Positions 9,845-18,945 of a stretch of DNA of 64,000 nucleotides are shown here, piece after piece. Source of the stretch: Methanolinea sp. (lineage in GTDB: Archaea; Halobacteriota; Methanomicrobia; Methanomicrobiales; Methanospirillaceae); contig CP064971.1 of NCBI GenBank assembly GCA_016699325.1, positions 992,001-1,056,000 on the forward strand, written 5' to 3'. The notes below the pieces were generated by a model that worked only from the letters and a program-made list of their open reading frames with translations, was not told the DNA's origin and ran no database searches. Position 1 is the stretch's first letter. Every line of letters begins with the position of its first letter. Both the position numbers and the translations under genes were made by a program.

Positions 9845-10312
9845 TCAGGTTTTCCAGTTTTTATCGTTATCAACCGGGGGCTGGTTGATGACCTGCCAGT
9901 AGAGCCCCATGTCACGGATAACATTGGCGAACTGGTCGAATTGGACTGGTTTGACAATGTAGCTGTTCACCCCCAGATTATAGCTCTCTATGATATCCCG
10001 CTCTTCCCGGGACGAGGTGAACACGACGACCGGAATCGACCGGGTCTGAGGATGTTCCTTGATTTTCCGGAGCACCTGGAGCCCGTCAACCTTGGGAAGT
10101 TTCAGGTCGAGGAGGACTACCTTGGGTTTCCCGGCAGCCTTACCATCATAGGGCCCGGTTCCAAATAGGTAATCCAGTGCCTCTTCCCCGTTCCACGCCA
10201 CATGGATCCGGTCTCCGAGGTTGCACCACTGAAAGACATGGAGGATGAGCTCAACATCGTTGGGATTATCTTCTACAAGGAGTATCTCAGCGCCACTCCC
10301 CACGGAGTCCAT
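9845..10312 (-). CDS. CheY-like single-domain response regulator (Rcp1 type)
   Basis: A 155-residue receiver domain with no output domain. The acidic pair is E14/D15 in LLVEDNPNDVELI, the phosphoacceptor is D69 in VLLDLKLPKVDG, the switch Thr is T99 and the conserved Lys is K121 in YIVKPV. The NPNDVELI start and the long insertion after the second helix are typical of Rcp1-type regulators that partner PAS/GAF histidine kinases. Upstream, where such a kinase gene would be expected, only a decayed kinase fragment remains, so it may now be served by a kinase encoded elsewhere. Confidence 0.92.
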   Translation of the reverse strand: MDSVGSGAEILLVEDNPNDVELILHVFQWCNLGDRIHVAWNGEEALDYLFGTGPYDGKAAGKPKVVLLDLKLPKVDGLQVLRKIKEHPQTRSIPVVVFTSSREERDIIESYNLGVNSYIVKPVQFDQFANVIRDMGLYWQVINQPPVDNDKNWKT

Positions 10313-10346
10313 GTATTGAACTTACCGGGGTTTGAGAAAAAGGTTG

Positions 10347-10577
10347 TCACCGGTTCCGGGAGAAGAATCGATCCAGATTGTGCCCCATGGCGATGAGGGA
10401 GCTCAAAGTTGTGGCAAGCCCTACTCCGGCATCTTGAGCGGGTATCTTTGTTAATTCGACTGATATCCTGAAGACTCTGGGGGAATACTTGTTATCGAAT
10501 CCCGCCCCGCAATCCCAGGCATAACATACGGACTGCCCGTCCTTCTCAAAAGCCCCGGCCCCGTGTTCCGCAAACAT
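10347..10577 (-). pseudogene. Remnant of a histidine kinase C-terminus (HATPase_c)
   Basis: The minus-strand frame contains a decayed HATPase domain: DGQSVCYAWDCGAGFDNKY corresponds to the N/G1 box (normally DGQTVYFVRDNGAGFDMKY) and GVGLATTLSSLI to the G2 box (normally GTGLATVQRII). The invariant Asn of DNGAGF has become Cys and the surrounding residues are scrambled. No intact N-box, DHp domain or sensor domain is found upstream on either side. It lies 34 bp upstream of the Rcp1-type regulator, the normal position for its cognate kinase, so I infer a degraded kinase-regulator pair. Confidence 0.65.
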
Positions 10578-11109
10578 CCCTGTTCCGGGTTTATCAGGGG
10601 GGCGTTAGAGAGGAAGAGAACAGGATCTGCATAACCGACGGCATTTCCCGGATACCCGGGTGTATTGCCCAGCCACACCTCCCGGCACGCAACCCATCGT
10701 TGCGCTTGCAGCGGTAAAAGAGACCGTATCGATGGGGAACCGGCTGAGTGGCTGCCGCCGCATCCGTGAAAAAGAGCATGGAGCATCTTTCGGTCTTGTT
10801 TCGAAGGAGTGTAGCAGTCTCCTGGCAATTGGTGCCTGGTAACGGTCAGGCCACCTAATGTGATGAACACGTCAATGATGGCAGCGGTGCTGATGGTGAG
10901 CAGGAGCAGAAAGAATGAAAACGACCTGTCCCTGATCGCCTGGGTCCCGGGAGCCTACAAGGATTGGAAAACAGGGCCCTCTCTTTTTTTTTTTAAAATC
11001 GCCTTGCTCCAGGTTCTTTTAGTATGCGACGTTTTAGGAAAAACAGTGCGGGAGCGGACAGTAACGCCGTGCAAATGTTTAATTGAACAGGAGATCATGA
11101 TCGATTGCC
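10578..11109. other. Intergenic region upstream of the HTH-PAS gene
   Basis: No convincing gene is present. There is an 11-nt T run at 10984-10994 followed by AAAATC, which could serve as a terminator for plus-strand transcription or, together with TTTAATT near 11078, as part of the promoter of the next gene. The minus strand may contain further unrecognisable debris of the kinase pseudogene. Confidence 0.4.
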
Positions 11110-13611
11110 ATGATCCTGGACCAGGAGAAGATAACCCGTATCAAGCGACTGCTCAAGGTGAAACCCAAAGGGCTTACCATCTCTGAAATTTCCCATAACC
11201 TGAAGATCAACCGCAATTCCGTGGCAAAATACCTCGAGATCCTGCTCATCACCGGACATGTCGAGATGAAGATGTACGGGAATGCCAAAATGTACTATCT
11301 CTCAAACCGGGTGCCAATCTCATCGATGTTCAAGTTCGCCAATGAACTCATCCTGGTGCTCGACAGCGATATGCGGGTGGTCGAGGCAAATGATAACTTT
11401 TTCTCTTATTTCCCGGTACGGAAAGAAGACCTTATCGGCAGCATCATCTCCACCAGCCCCATCAACAGCGGGGACGGCTTCAGGCTGGACGATCTGGCCC
11501 GGTCGGCCATTGAGACCGGTGAAATCTCACATGAGATAGCTCTCACGCGGGATGGAACGGTTACATGCCTTTACGTCAAAGTCTTGCCAAGCGTTTTTGA
11601 TGATGGTGCAACGGGCACTACGTTCCTCTTTGAAGATGTCACCGGAAAAAAAGAGGTCGAAGAACGCCTCAGGGTCAGTGAAGCAAAGTACCGGGCAATC
11701 GTGGAGAATCAAACCGAGATGGTGAACCGGTTTGACAAAGATCTGAACCTTCTGTTTGTAAATCCTGCAATTACCCGGTATTTTGGGCTGGAGGAAAAAG
11801 ATCTGGTCGGGAAGTCCATACTCGATTCCATCCCTGCACAGGAGCGGGACCTTGTCGAGAGCCGGATAAGGAGCCTGACGCCCGGGAATCCTCTCTGCAT
11901 CATCGAGCACCGGAGTTTCGATAAGAAGGAGGAGTGTCACTGGCATCAGTGGGCAATCCAGGCCCTGTTTAACGATCGGGGAATCCTGGTTGAGTACCAG
12001 GGGGTAGGCCGGGATATCACCGAGCAGAAAAAATCCGCAGAGGCGATCCTGATCAAGAACTTTGCGCTTGCGTCATCGTTGAATGGGATTGGTATTGCAG
12101 ATCTTTCGGGAAACGTGACGTATGTCAACAGTGCATTCCTGGCCATGTTCGGTTACGACCACGAGGGCGATGTCCTGGGAAAGCCGATCCATATATTTTC
12201 TCACAGCGATGCAAAGGCCTCCGGAGACATCCTGGAGGTATGGAGATCGCTCAAGGAACGTGGCTGGTGGTCGGGTGAAGTTCTGGCCAGGACAAGGGGC
12301 GATAAAAGCTTCAATGCGATTCTCAATGCAAGTGTTGTACGTGACCCGTCAGGTGTCCCGCTCTGCATGATGGCTTCGTTTATTGATATATCTGATATCA
12401 AAAAAGCCCGGGAGGAGCTCAGGATGAAGGATACGGCTATCGAGACCTCGCTGACCTCGATGGCAATCTTCGACCGCGACTTCCGGTTGATCTATGCGAA
12501 CAATTCCTGTTTATCGGAATTTAACCTCAGTTTCAACTCGATACAGGGGAAAATGGCCGCTGATATCATCTCACAGTTCGAGGAAATCGATCCCCCGCTT
12601 GATGAGGTTTTCTCTCTTATAAAAAAAGCAGGGAAATGGAGCGGCGAGATGTCCGTGACCATGCCGGGAGGGGAAAAAAAGCATTTCAACGCATCGATAC
12701 GATGTTCCTTTGATGAAGCAGGGACGATTCTCTACACCCTTTTCTCCCTGGTAAACATCACCGAATTCCGGAACATCGAGACAGCGCTGAAGAGCTCCCG
12801 CCAGAAGCTGTCGGAAACAATCGAGTTCATGCCCGATCCCACGTACATTATCGATAAGGATCACCGGGTCATTGCCTGGAACCGGGCATTGGAGATATTG
12901 ACCGGAGTGGAACGGGGCGAAGTGCTGGGTAAGAAGGATTTCCGGAATGCCTTCTCATTTTTCGGAGACGAACGCCCCGTTCTGGTCGATATCCTGGATC
13001 TCCCCCCTCACGAACTGGCGAACAAATACCCAAAGGTCCGCAGGTTCGGCGACAGCGTCTACATCGAGTCGTTCGTTTCAGCAATGAACGGCGGAAAAGG
13101 GGCGTTCCTGTGGGGGAAAGCATCAGCACTCACCGACCATGAAGGCCGATCGATCGGCGCCATTGAATCGATCCGTGACATCTCTGCCTGGAAACGGGCC
13201 CGGGAATCCCTCCGGAAGATGGATGCGACCGGGATAGCGGTCGCAACACCACTGGAAGAGGAAAAGCAGAAGGTCGAGACTCTCTCGCGGATGCGGCAGG
13301 AACTGGAATCGATCCTCGACCTGATGGAAGAGGCGGTCCTGCTCACCGATAAATCGGGAATGATCCTCTGGGCCAACGAACGGTTTGTAGAGCTGGTCAA
13401 CGGAGATCGTCAAATCGTGCTGGGTGCCCCGCTCTCCACGTTCTTCCCTGCAGATGAAAGGCAGATACTTGCCTGCTCCCCTGGCGAGACCATGCTTCGC
13501 ATAACCCTCATCCCCCTCACCGGGAACAGCGGTGTTCCCGTAGAAGCGCGGACTGCAGGCATACCCCTGGGAGATGAACGGGTAGTAATCCTCCAGAAGA
13601 TTCCGTCCTGA
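11110..13611 (+). CDS. Winged-helix plus multi-PAS signalling protein without kinase domain
   Basis: An 833-residue protein with an N-terminal DNA-binding-like wHTH (about residues 5-60: GLTISEISHNLKINRNSVAKYLE) followed by about six PAS/PAC modules (roughly 70-180, 190-310, 315-440, 445-560, 565-690, 715-833). PAC signatures such as GVGRDITEQKK and IRDISAWKRARE mark the boundaries. There is no HisKA, HATPase, GGDEF or transmembrane segment; the protein stops after the last PAS. I infer a cytoplasmic one-component sensor in which PAS ligand or redox state controls DNA binding. This layout recurs in Methanomicrobiales; the target is unknown. Confidence 0.85.
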   Translation: MILDQEKITRIKRLLKVKPKGLTISEISHNLKINRNSVAKYLEILLITGHVEMKMYGNAKMYYLSNRVPISSMFKFANELILVLDSDMRVVEANDNFFSYFPVRKEDLIGSIISTSPINSGDGFRLDDLARSAIETGEISHEIALTRDGTVTCLYVKVLPSVFDDGATGTTFLFEDVTGKKEVEERLRVSEAKYRAIVENQTEMVNRFDKDLNLLFVNPAITRYFGLEEKDLVGKSILDSIPAQERDLVESRIRSLTPGNPLCIIEHRSFDKKEECHWHQWAIQALFNDRGILVEYQGVGRDITEQKKSAEAILIKNFALASSLNGIGIADLSGNVTYVNSAFLAMFGYDHEGDVLGKPIHIFSHSDAKASGDILEVWRSLKERGWWSGEVLARTRGDKSFNAILNASVVRDPSGVPLCMMASFIDISDIKKAREELRMKDTAIETSLTSMAIFDRDFRLIYANNSCLSEFNLSFNSIQGKMAADIISQFEEIDPPLDEVFSLIKKAGKWSGEMSVTMPGGEKKHFNASIRCSFDEAGTILYTLFSLVNITEFRNIETALKSSRQKLSETIEFMPDPTYIIDKDHRVIAWNRALEILTGVERGEVLGKKDFRNAFSFFGDERPVLVDILDLPPHELANKYPKVRRFGDSVYIESFVSAMNGGKGAFLWGKASALTDHEGRSIGAIESIRDISAWKRARESLRKMDATGIAVATPLEEEKQKVETLSRMRQELESILDLMEEAVLLTDKSGMILWANERFVELVNGDRQIVLGAPLSTFFPADERQILACSPGETMLRITLIPLTGNSGVPVEARTAGIPLGDERVVILQKIPS

Positions 13612-13627
13612 AGTCCCCGGCTTCGGG

Positions 13628-14119
13628 CTAGAGATACTGGTTCTGGATACCGATAACCTCACTGCTGTCCCGGGCGCGTGCATAAAGGCCAAGCGGTTCT
13701 TCGTTCAGTTCGAGAAACCGCGGACCCCACTTCTGGGTAGCAAGCACCACGGCGGCCTGATCAGGTTCTCCGAGAATTACCAGAGCCGCCGCGAAGGCCT
13801 CGACAGAGGTGAGTTGCCAGGGCCTGCCGAAATTGATGGGATTGGCGGCGACCAGGAACGGGAGAGCACGGCGCCGTAAAAAACCCCGGATGGCACCTGT
13901 ATCAAGAACCTCCCACGAGCAGTCGAGCACGGTCAGGGAGCGCGCAGGACGGTCTGCAGGAGAGAGGGCCTGCTCTGCGGTTGGATCGAGCAGGGTGGTT
14001 GTGCGGGGAATGCGGGAGATTTTCGAGAGTACCTTCACCAACCCGGAGCGTTCCATCCGCTTCACCGTACATTTCCGCGGATCACAGCTGTTATCGCGGA
14101 AGGCATAGAGAGGGATCAT
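13628..14119 (-). CDS. tsr3: Tsr3-type 18S/16S rRNA aminocarboxypropyltransferase (DUF367)
   Basis: Tsr3/DUF367 enzymes transfer the 3-amino-3-carboxypropyl group of S-adenosylmethionine to a modified pseudouridine in small-subunit rRNA. Features: N-terminal IPLYAFRDNSCDPRKCT, internal LDCSWE, the conserved LPFLVAANPINFGRPWQLTSVEAFAAAL block, and a C-terminal FLELNEEPLGLYARARDSSEV. The length of about 163 residues is normal. The second of two adjacent ATG codons (14119) is best spaced from the GGAG; 14122 is the alternative. It is convergent with the upstream PAS gene. Confidence 0.9.
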   Translation of the reverse strand: MIPLYAFRDNSCDPRKCTVKRMERSGLVKVLSKISRIPRTTTLLDPTAEQALSPADRPARSLTVLDCSWEVLDTGAIRGFLRRRALPFLVAANPINFGRPWQLTSVEAFAAALVILGEPDQAAVVLATQKWGPRFLELNEEPLGLYARARDSSEVIGIQNQYL

Positions 14120-14487
14120 CATTCTCCGTTCACACAAGCTATGTGGCGATTATGAATCCATGAGGTTTGTTATGGCTGATTACCCCGGGAAGAATCCCTG
14201 GGGCGGGTCGGCGATTTTCTCTCCGACGGATGGTGCCAGGCGACGCGAAGCTTTCGCCAGCCCCTGATTCCCAACCGAAGAGTTATGACCACCGGGCAGG
14301 GAATGGAAGCCCGGGTTTTTATTACCGAGGCCCGGAGGGTTTCCTGGATGCTGGCATCGATTTCAGGAAGCCGGGAAGGTGATCGCAAGGGAAATTGCCA
14401 GAGGGATAGCTACCGTGAAGCCGGAATGTCCGTTAATGCTCTCCGGATCGGTGGAACTATCGCGCCTGGCAACGAGATAGTAGATCA
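14120..14487. other. Divergent intergenic region
   Basis: These 368 bp lie between tsr3 (minus) and the fusion gene (plus), and should contain both promoters. Nothing else was recognised; the short frames on both strands have no family features. Confidence 0.4.
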
Positions 14488-15345
14488 ATGTACGTCCTCC
14501 TCTCCCCCTGTATTCTCAATCCCGGCCTGAGGGCGCGGGGGATAACCCGTGAAGAAGATGTCGGGTGGTACTCGCGGGCCCTTGAACGGTGCCGGCGGTT
14601 CGGAATCGAAGCGGTCCCCCTTCCCTGCCCGGAAACCCTGTATCTTGGTCCCGATCGCGAGCCGGCCATGTTTCTTGACCAATTGAACACGCCTGAATTT
14701 TTTTGCCTGCTCGGGAACCTTGAAACAGAAGTCAGGTCGATTATCGATGAGCGGGGCCCCCCGCTCTGCATCATAGGTGTCAATTCATCCCCGGCCTGCG
14801 GGGTCGATGCAACATACTACGGACCCGCCGGATCGGCGAATGCAAAGAGATCGGGAAGGGGAGCCTTCCTCGCCCGGTTCCCGGAGATCCCGGCTCTTGA
14901 CGTTGCAGATTTCGCGCGGTTCCGTCTCTACCTTGCCGCCCCCCTCTTCTCACGGGCAGAGAAGGAGTACAACATCAGCCTCTTTGAAACCCTCTCTGCC
15001 CACTTTTTCGAAGTTTACCTGCCCCAGGAAATCGGGGATGATACTCACCATCGCGACAGGGAGGCGCACCGTACGATTTTTGACCGGCACATTGCTGCTC
15101 TCGGGGAAACCGATATCGTGGTCGCGGTAATTGACGGGGCCGATGCCGATTCGGGAACGGCCTGGGAGATGGGGTATGCCTATGCACACGGGATTCCTGT
15201 CATCGCCATACGGACCGATTTCAGGATGGCGGGACAGTGCGAGCAGGTCAACCTCATGCTCGAACAATCCGCCCGCGTTGTCCGTTCGAACGAAGACCTC
15301 CTCGCAGCCCTCAAAGCCCCGCCGCTGCCGGAAGGCCGCACGTAA
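14488..15345 (+). CDS. TudS/DUF523-like [4Fe-4S] domain fused to nucleoside 2-deoxyribosyltransferase
   Basis: A 285-residue two-domain protein. Residues 1-115 carry three spaced cysteine motifs, SPC at C8, PCPE at C47 and SSPACGV at C104, which parallel the three cluster-ligating cysteines of DUF523/TudS thiouracil desulfidases. Residues 145-280 are a nucleoside 2-deoxyribosyltransferase-like domain: YLAAPLFSRAE, then D216/D219 and SGTAWEMGYAYA with the expected catalytic Glu at E227. The fusion suggests processing of thiolated nucleobases or nucleotides, an inference from domain content. No operon partner is obvious; the next gene starts 34 nt later. Confidence 0.72.
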   Translation: MYVLLSPCILNPGLRARGITREEDVGWYSRALERCRRFGIEAVPLPCPETLYLGPDREPAMFLDQLNTPEFFCLLGNLETEVRSIIDERGPPLCIIGVNSSPACGVDATYYGPAGSANAKRSGRGAFLARFPEIPALDVADFARFRLYLAAPLFSRAEKEYNISLFETLSAHFFEVYLPQEIGDDTHHRDREAHRTIFDRHIAALGETDIVVAVIDGADADSGTAWEMGYAYAHGIPVIAIRTDFRMAGQCEQVNLMLEQSARVVRSNEDLLAALKAPPLPEGRT

Positions 15346-15379
15346 ATACTGATATCTGCAGGCATCAGATACACTGGGC

Positions 15380-16342
15380 ATGTCCAATATCACGGTCGCG
15401 GTTATCGGCCCGGAAGGATATGCAGGACACCTTGGAAAAAAGGGAACGACCTCCGATATTGCTTTTTATAATCAAAAGAAGGGCGAGCACACCGTTACCT
15501 TCGTGGAACCCGTGCGGTACCCGGATCGGCTCGCCTCCCTTTTTTTCTCCGTTTCCATGGCCCATCGTGCACTGCTTGTTGTCGATGAGATCGGCCCTGT
15601 ATTTGGGGAATGCGTGGTGATGCTCGATTGTGCCGGTATCGGGAAAGGGATGCTCGTCCTCCGGAATTATATCACCCCTGAGAAGGTTGCTCCCCTTATC
15701 CAGGGGACGGTCGTTGAACACTACGATCTGGTGCCCGATGAACCGGTAAGGATCAGGGAATACCTGATCGGCGAAGCCGAAACGCTGCAGGAGAAGCCGG
15801 TGCATGGTGCAAAGGGGGCTGTGCCCGTTGACCATGCCTTTCCGGTCAAGGGTACCGGGGTGGTCGTTCTTGGCCAGGTGGTTTCCGGTACGATATCCCG
15901 TCACGATACCCTCCGCATATTCCCGACACAGAAGAAGGCACAGGTTCGTTCTATCCAGAAGCATGAGGACGATGCACAGTCTGCAGGGCCGGGAGACCGC
16001 GTCGGGCTTGCCTTGAAGGGAATCGAGGTCGGCGATCTCGATCGGGGGTGGGTGCTCTCTGCCAGCGAGTCCATCACCGCATCGGCAACACTCAGCGGGA
16101 GAGCAACACTTGTCCGGTTCTGGCCCTCGCCGTTGCGTCCGGGGATGGTTATCCATGTCGGTCATTGGATGCAGTTCCTTCCGGCAAGGGTTGCCTTCGT
16201 GGATAATTCGGGCGACTGGAAGCGGCCGCTCATCACGCTGCGGACCGATAAAGAACTCGTGTACTTCCCCCTGGACCGGGTTATCCTTCATTACCTCGAT
16301 GGAGGAAAGCTTCGCGTGGCAGGGACCCTTAACCTGGATTGA
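15380..16342 (+). CDS. EF-Tu/SelB-like translation-factor paralogue with altered GTPase domain
   Basis: A 320-residue protein with the domain order of a translation GTPase: a reduced G-like domain (about 1-125) and EF-Tu domain 2/3-like beta-barrels (about 150-320; VLGQVVSGTISRHDTLRIFP and GDRVGLALKGIEVGDLDRGWVL are typical). The usual GHVDHGKT P-loop is replaced by GPEGYAGHLGKKGTT, and no DXXG or NKXD motif is evident. It resembles the aSelB-like paralogues annotated in methanogens. Probably not a conventional GTPase; its role is unknown. The start follows the fusion gene after 34 nt. Confidence 0.7.
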   Translation: MSNITVAVIGPEGYAGHLGKKGTTSDIAFYNQKKGEHTVTFVEPVRYPDRLASLFFSVSMAHRALLVVDEIGPVFGECVVMLDCAGIGKGMLVLRNYITPEKVAPLIQGTVVEHYDLVPDEPVRIREYLIGEAETLQEKPVHGAKGAVPVDHAFPVKGTGVVVLGQVVSGTISRHDTLRIFPTQKKAQVRSIQKHEDDAQSAGPGDRVGLALKGIEVGDLDRGWVLSASESITASATLSGRATLVRFWPSPLRPGMVIHVGHWMQFLPARVAFVDNSGDWKRPLITLRTDKELVYFPLDRVILHYLDGGKLRVAGTLNLD

Positions 16343-16465
16343 TCTCTTTTGTTTGAACATGCCTCAGGCACTTTACGTCCCGCATGCCGGTATCCCTCAC
16401 GCAGCTCATGTCGTTTTTCGCGCAATCCTTTTTGCCGGGAAGGATCACCTCCTAAGCAGGTTCCT

Positions 16466-17038
16466 ATGGCGCTTGGAAGTCTCATACCCTGGATTATCGG
16501 CGGAATCATCCTCCTTATCGTCATCGGGTTCATCCTCTACGCAGTGGGGATTTACAACCGGTTTTTCAGCCTGAAGAATTCATCGGAAGCAACTCTCGGC
16601 CAGATACGGGTTGCCATGAAGAAACGGCTGGACATGATCGACCAGCTCCTCGGGGCGGTGAAAAGCTATGCGAAGTTTGAGAAGGAGACCTTCGAGAAGG
16701 TCACGGCCATGCGGGCCAGTGTCGGATCAGCCGGTCCCGGGGATCTTACCGAGATCGAACGCGAGTCCCGGTCCATTCTCGGGAGGCTCTTTGCGGTAGC
16801 CGAAAATTACCCCGACCTCAAGACAAACACTACGGTACTGAGCCTGATGGATTCAGTGAAGGGCATCGAAGAGGAGATTGCCCGGCAGCGGTACACGTAC
16901 AACAACATCTCGCAGCAGTACAATACCCTCCGCGATGTGATCCCCTCAAATATTGTGGCACGGCTGCTGGGCCTGGAGAAGCTTCCGTATCTCGAGTTTG
17001 AAGAAGCGATCAGCACCCCTCCCCGCATTGAATTTTAA
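16466..17038 (+). CDS. lemA: LemA family protein
   Basis: A 190-residue protein with one N-terminal membrane helix (about residues 5-27, IIGGIILLIVIGFILYAVGIYNR split by Gly) followed by a long helical bundle; the blocks VAMKKRLDMIDQLLGAVK and YNNISQQYNTLRDVIPSNIVARLL are the LemA signature. LemA proteins are membrane-anchored with the bundle outside; the function is unknown. It is followed after 8 nt by a DUF2207 gene, a partnership seen in many prokaryotes. The ATG at 16466 is chosen because the family alignment begins there. Confidence 0.92.
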   Translation: MALGSLIPWIIGGIILLIVIGFILYAVGIYNRFFSLKNSSEATLGQIRVAMKKRLDMIDQLLGAVKSYAKFEKETFEKVTAMRASVGSAGPGDLTEIERESRSILGRLFAVAENYPDLKTNTTVLSLMDSVKGIEEEIARQRYTYNNISQQYNTLRDVIPSNIVARLLGLEKLPYLEFEEAISTPPRIEF

Positions 17039-17046
17039 GGTTTTGA

Positions 17047-18867
17047 ATGGTTGACGAGAAGCGGCAGATAGCCCTGCTGGTTGCCGTGGCGTTCGGCATC
17101 GGGATCGCCGCCTGCGTCGTGGCGGTGGCGATACCGGGACTCATTGAAGGAAGCCTGGTGATCGCGGACTACCAGGCAGAGCTTGGAGAGGACGGGACGT
17201 TCATTGAACACTACACTTACGACTTGAAAACCGGGGGGAGTTACCGGATGCTCTTCCGGTACTGGGTCGACCCCCTTTCCATCGATCCGCTCAGCAGTCC
17301 GTACATCGGGTTTCAGGACATGGAGATCCCTCCGGGAACGATCGGGTATATCAAGGAGTATGATGGCACAGTGACACTGGTCGGAGGTGGCAGTCCGGAG
17401 CACGCTTCATTCATCCGCCGGATGGCCGAGGACAGTGAAGTAGGGATTTACAATCCATCCTATTTCCCATCCGGGCACTACGAGGTTACCTACCGATACG
17501 TCCTGCATCCTCCGCTGGAGCACGATGGCCGGGATGTGCACCTGAACCTTCGGCTGGTCGACAGGAATATCCCCTACCGCAATCTCGCCATCTCTGTGCC
17601 GGCGGGGTTCGCGGAGAAACTCTATCCTCACCCCCCTGCTCTCCGGGTAACAGGCCTGGGAGACCGTGCCGTTGTTACCGGGAGTATTGCTGCGGATGAA
17701 GGGCTCGGGATCGAGATGCTGCTCTCTTCACATGCACTGGAGACCATACCTGGATTCCCGGTCTTTGTCGATGGCGTAAGGGAAAGGACCGAAGCAGCCA
17801 ATCCCTGGTATGCCACACTCCCCTCGCTCACTGCCCGTCTCCTGCAGGTCACCGGGTTTATTGCGGCCTTGATGACCCCCATCCTTCTCTTTGCGACCTA
17901 TGTCCGGTACGGACGCGAGAAGGAGTTCGTTGTCCCTGAATACCTCTCAACAACACCCAATCCCCGGATGAAGCCCTGGGCAGTGAACCTGCTTTTTAAG
18001 GGAGATGCACAGGTTTTTGACCAGGACGGATATTACGCCACCCTCCTTGACCTCCACCGGAGGAAGGTCATCACCATCACCGAGGAATCCGGGGGAGCGA
18101 ATATCCGGATCCGCCTGAATGCGGTATCATCCGATGATCGCTACGAACAGCGTGTACTGGCCTTCCTTTCGGAAATAGCACAGGATGGTACGGTGAGTTC
18201 TGCAGACCTCGAAATCCTTGCCAAGAATGCGAAGTCCGATCGGTCAGCGGAACGCCGCATACTCTCGTACCAGCGCGACCTTGCCATGGTGACCAGGAAG
18301 ACTGACCCGGCACTCGTTGCACAGTACATTGTTGATGGGCGGGAACATCTCTTCCCGCTCCTCCTTGCCGGTATCGCATGCTGTGCCGTATCCCTCATAC
18401 TGGTCATCGCCATCTCCGTGCTTGCAGCTGCACTTGTGCCAGCAGTCATACTCTTCGGTTCGGTCATCGTCCAGGCTGGTGTTGCCCTCGCCTTCCCGTC
18501 AACGCTCTTTGGCCACTGGAAGGATGAACGGTACCGCGAGAAGCTCGAGTGGGATGCCTTTGCCCGTTTCCTGTCTGATCTTGCCCTGATCCGGCAGTAT
18601 TCCCCGGCAGATATCACCATGTGGGGTGAGTGGCTGATCTTCGGGACCGCTCTTGGCGTTGGTGACAAGGTGGAGAAGGCCATGAAGGAGCTCGATATCA
18701 GGATACCGGAGACCATCGCCCCGATCACCGCTCATGGCCTGCAGGCAGCGTTTGTCCCCGTGCTCTTCTTCTCGTCACCCTCCCAGGGAGGCGGCGGTGG
18801 AGGCTTCGGCGGTGGCGGTTTTGGAGGCGGAGGCGGTTTCGGAGGGGGAGGAGTCGGGGGGCGGTAA
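17047..18867 (+). CDS. DUF2207 membrane protein with glycine-rich tail
   Basis: A 606-residue DUF2207 (YciQ-like) protein: N-terminal membrane anchor (about residues 9-32), a large extracytoplasmic beta domain (about 35-260) with the typical YDLKTGGSYRMLFRYW, a TM segment near 275-295, a cytoplasmic region, two TM helices (about 440-485), and a Gly/Phe-only low-complexity tail of about 30 residues. It is paired with lemA in the usual LemA-DUF2207 operon. The biochemical role is unknown; cell-envelope maintenance is a common guess. Confidence 0.9.
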   Translation: MVDEKRQIALLVAVAFGIGIAACVVAVAIPGLIEGSLVIADYQAELGEDGTFIEHYTYDLKTGGSYRMLFRYWVDPLSIDPLSSPYIGFQDMEIPPGTIGYIKEYDGTVTLVGGGSPEHASFIRRMAEDSEVGIYNPSYFPSGHYEVTYRYVLHPPLEHDGRDVHLNLRLVDRNIPYRNLAISVPAGFAEKLYPHPPALRVTGLGDRAVVTGSIAADEGLGIEMLLSSHALETIPGFPVFVDGVRERTEAANPWYATLPSLTARLLQVTGFIAALMTPILLFATYVRYGREKEFVVPEYLSTTPNPRMKPWAVNLLFKGDAQVFDQDGYYATLLDLHRRKVITITEESGGANIRIRLNAVSSDDRYEQRVLAFLSEIAQDGTVSSADLEILAKNAKSDRSAERRILSYQRDLAMVTRKTDPALVAQYIVDGREHLFPLLLAGIACCAVSLILVIAISVLAAALVPAVILFGSVIVQAGVALAFPSTLFGHWKDERYREKLEWDAFARFLSDLALIRQYSPADITMWGEWLIFGTALGVGDKVEKAMKELDIRIPETIAPITAHGLQAAFVPVLFFSSPSQGGGGGGFGGGGFGGGGGFGGGGVGGR

Positions 18868-18945
18868 CCCTTTCCGGCACCGCAGAGTGCCGTTACGGAT
18901 CGGTTTATGTTTTGGAGAGCATGTAGGAGGATGGGAGTTTAGACC

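Noticed and set aside
10451..10870. A 139-residue minus-strand frame upstream of the response regulator
   Set aside because: No similarity to the missing kinase or any family; it overlaps the kinase remnant in another frame and has no ribosome binding site.
15365..16360. A 331-residue minus-strand open frame opposite the SelB-like gene
   Set aside because: Antisense shadow; the plus-strand frame has clear EF-Tu domain 2 and 3 similarity.
18780..18864. Glycine-rich tail of DUF2207 as a frameshift artefact
   Set aside because: Such Gly/Phe-rich tails are common at the C-terminus of DUF2207 and related membrane proteins, and the frame ends normally.
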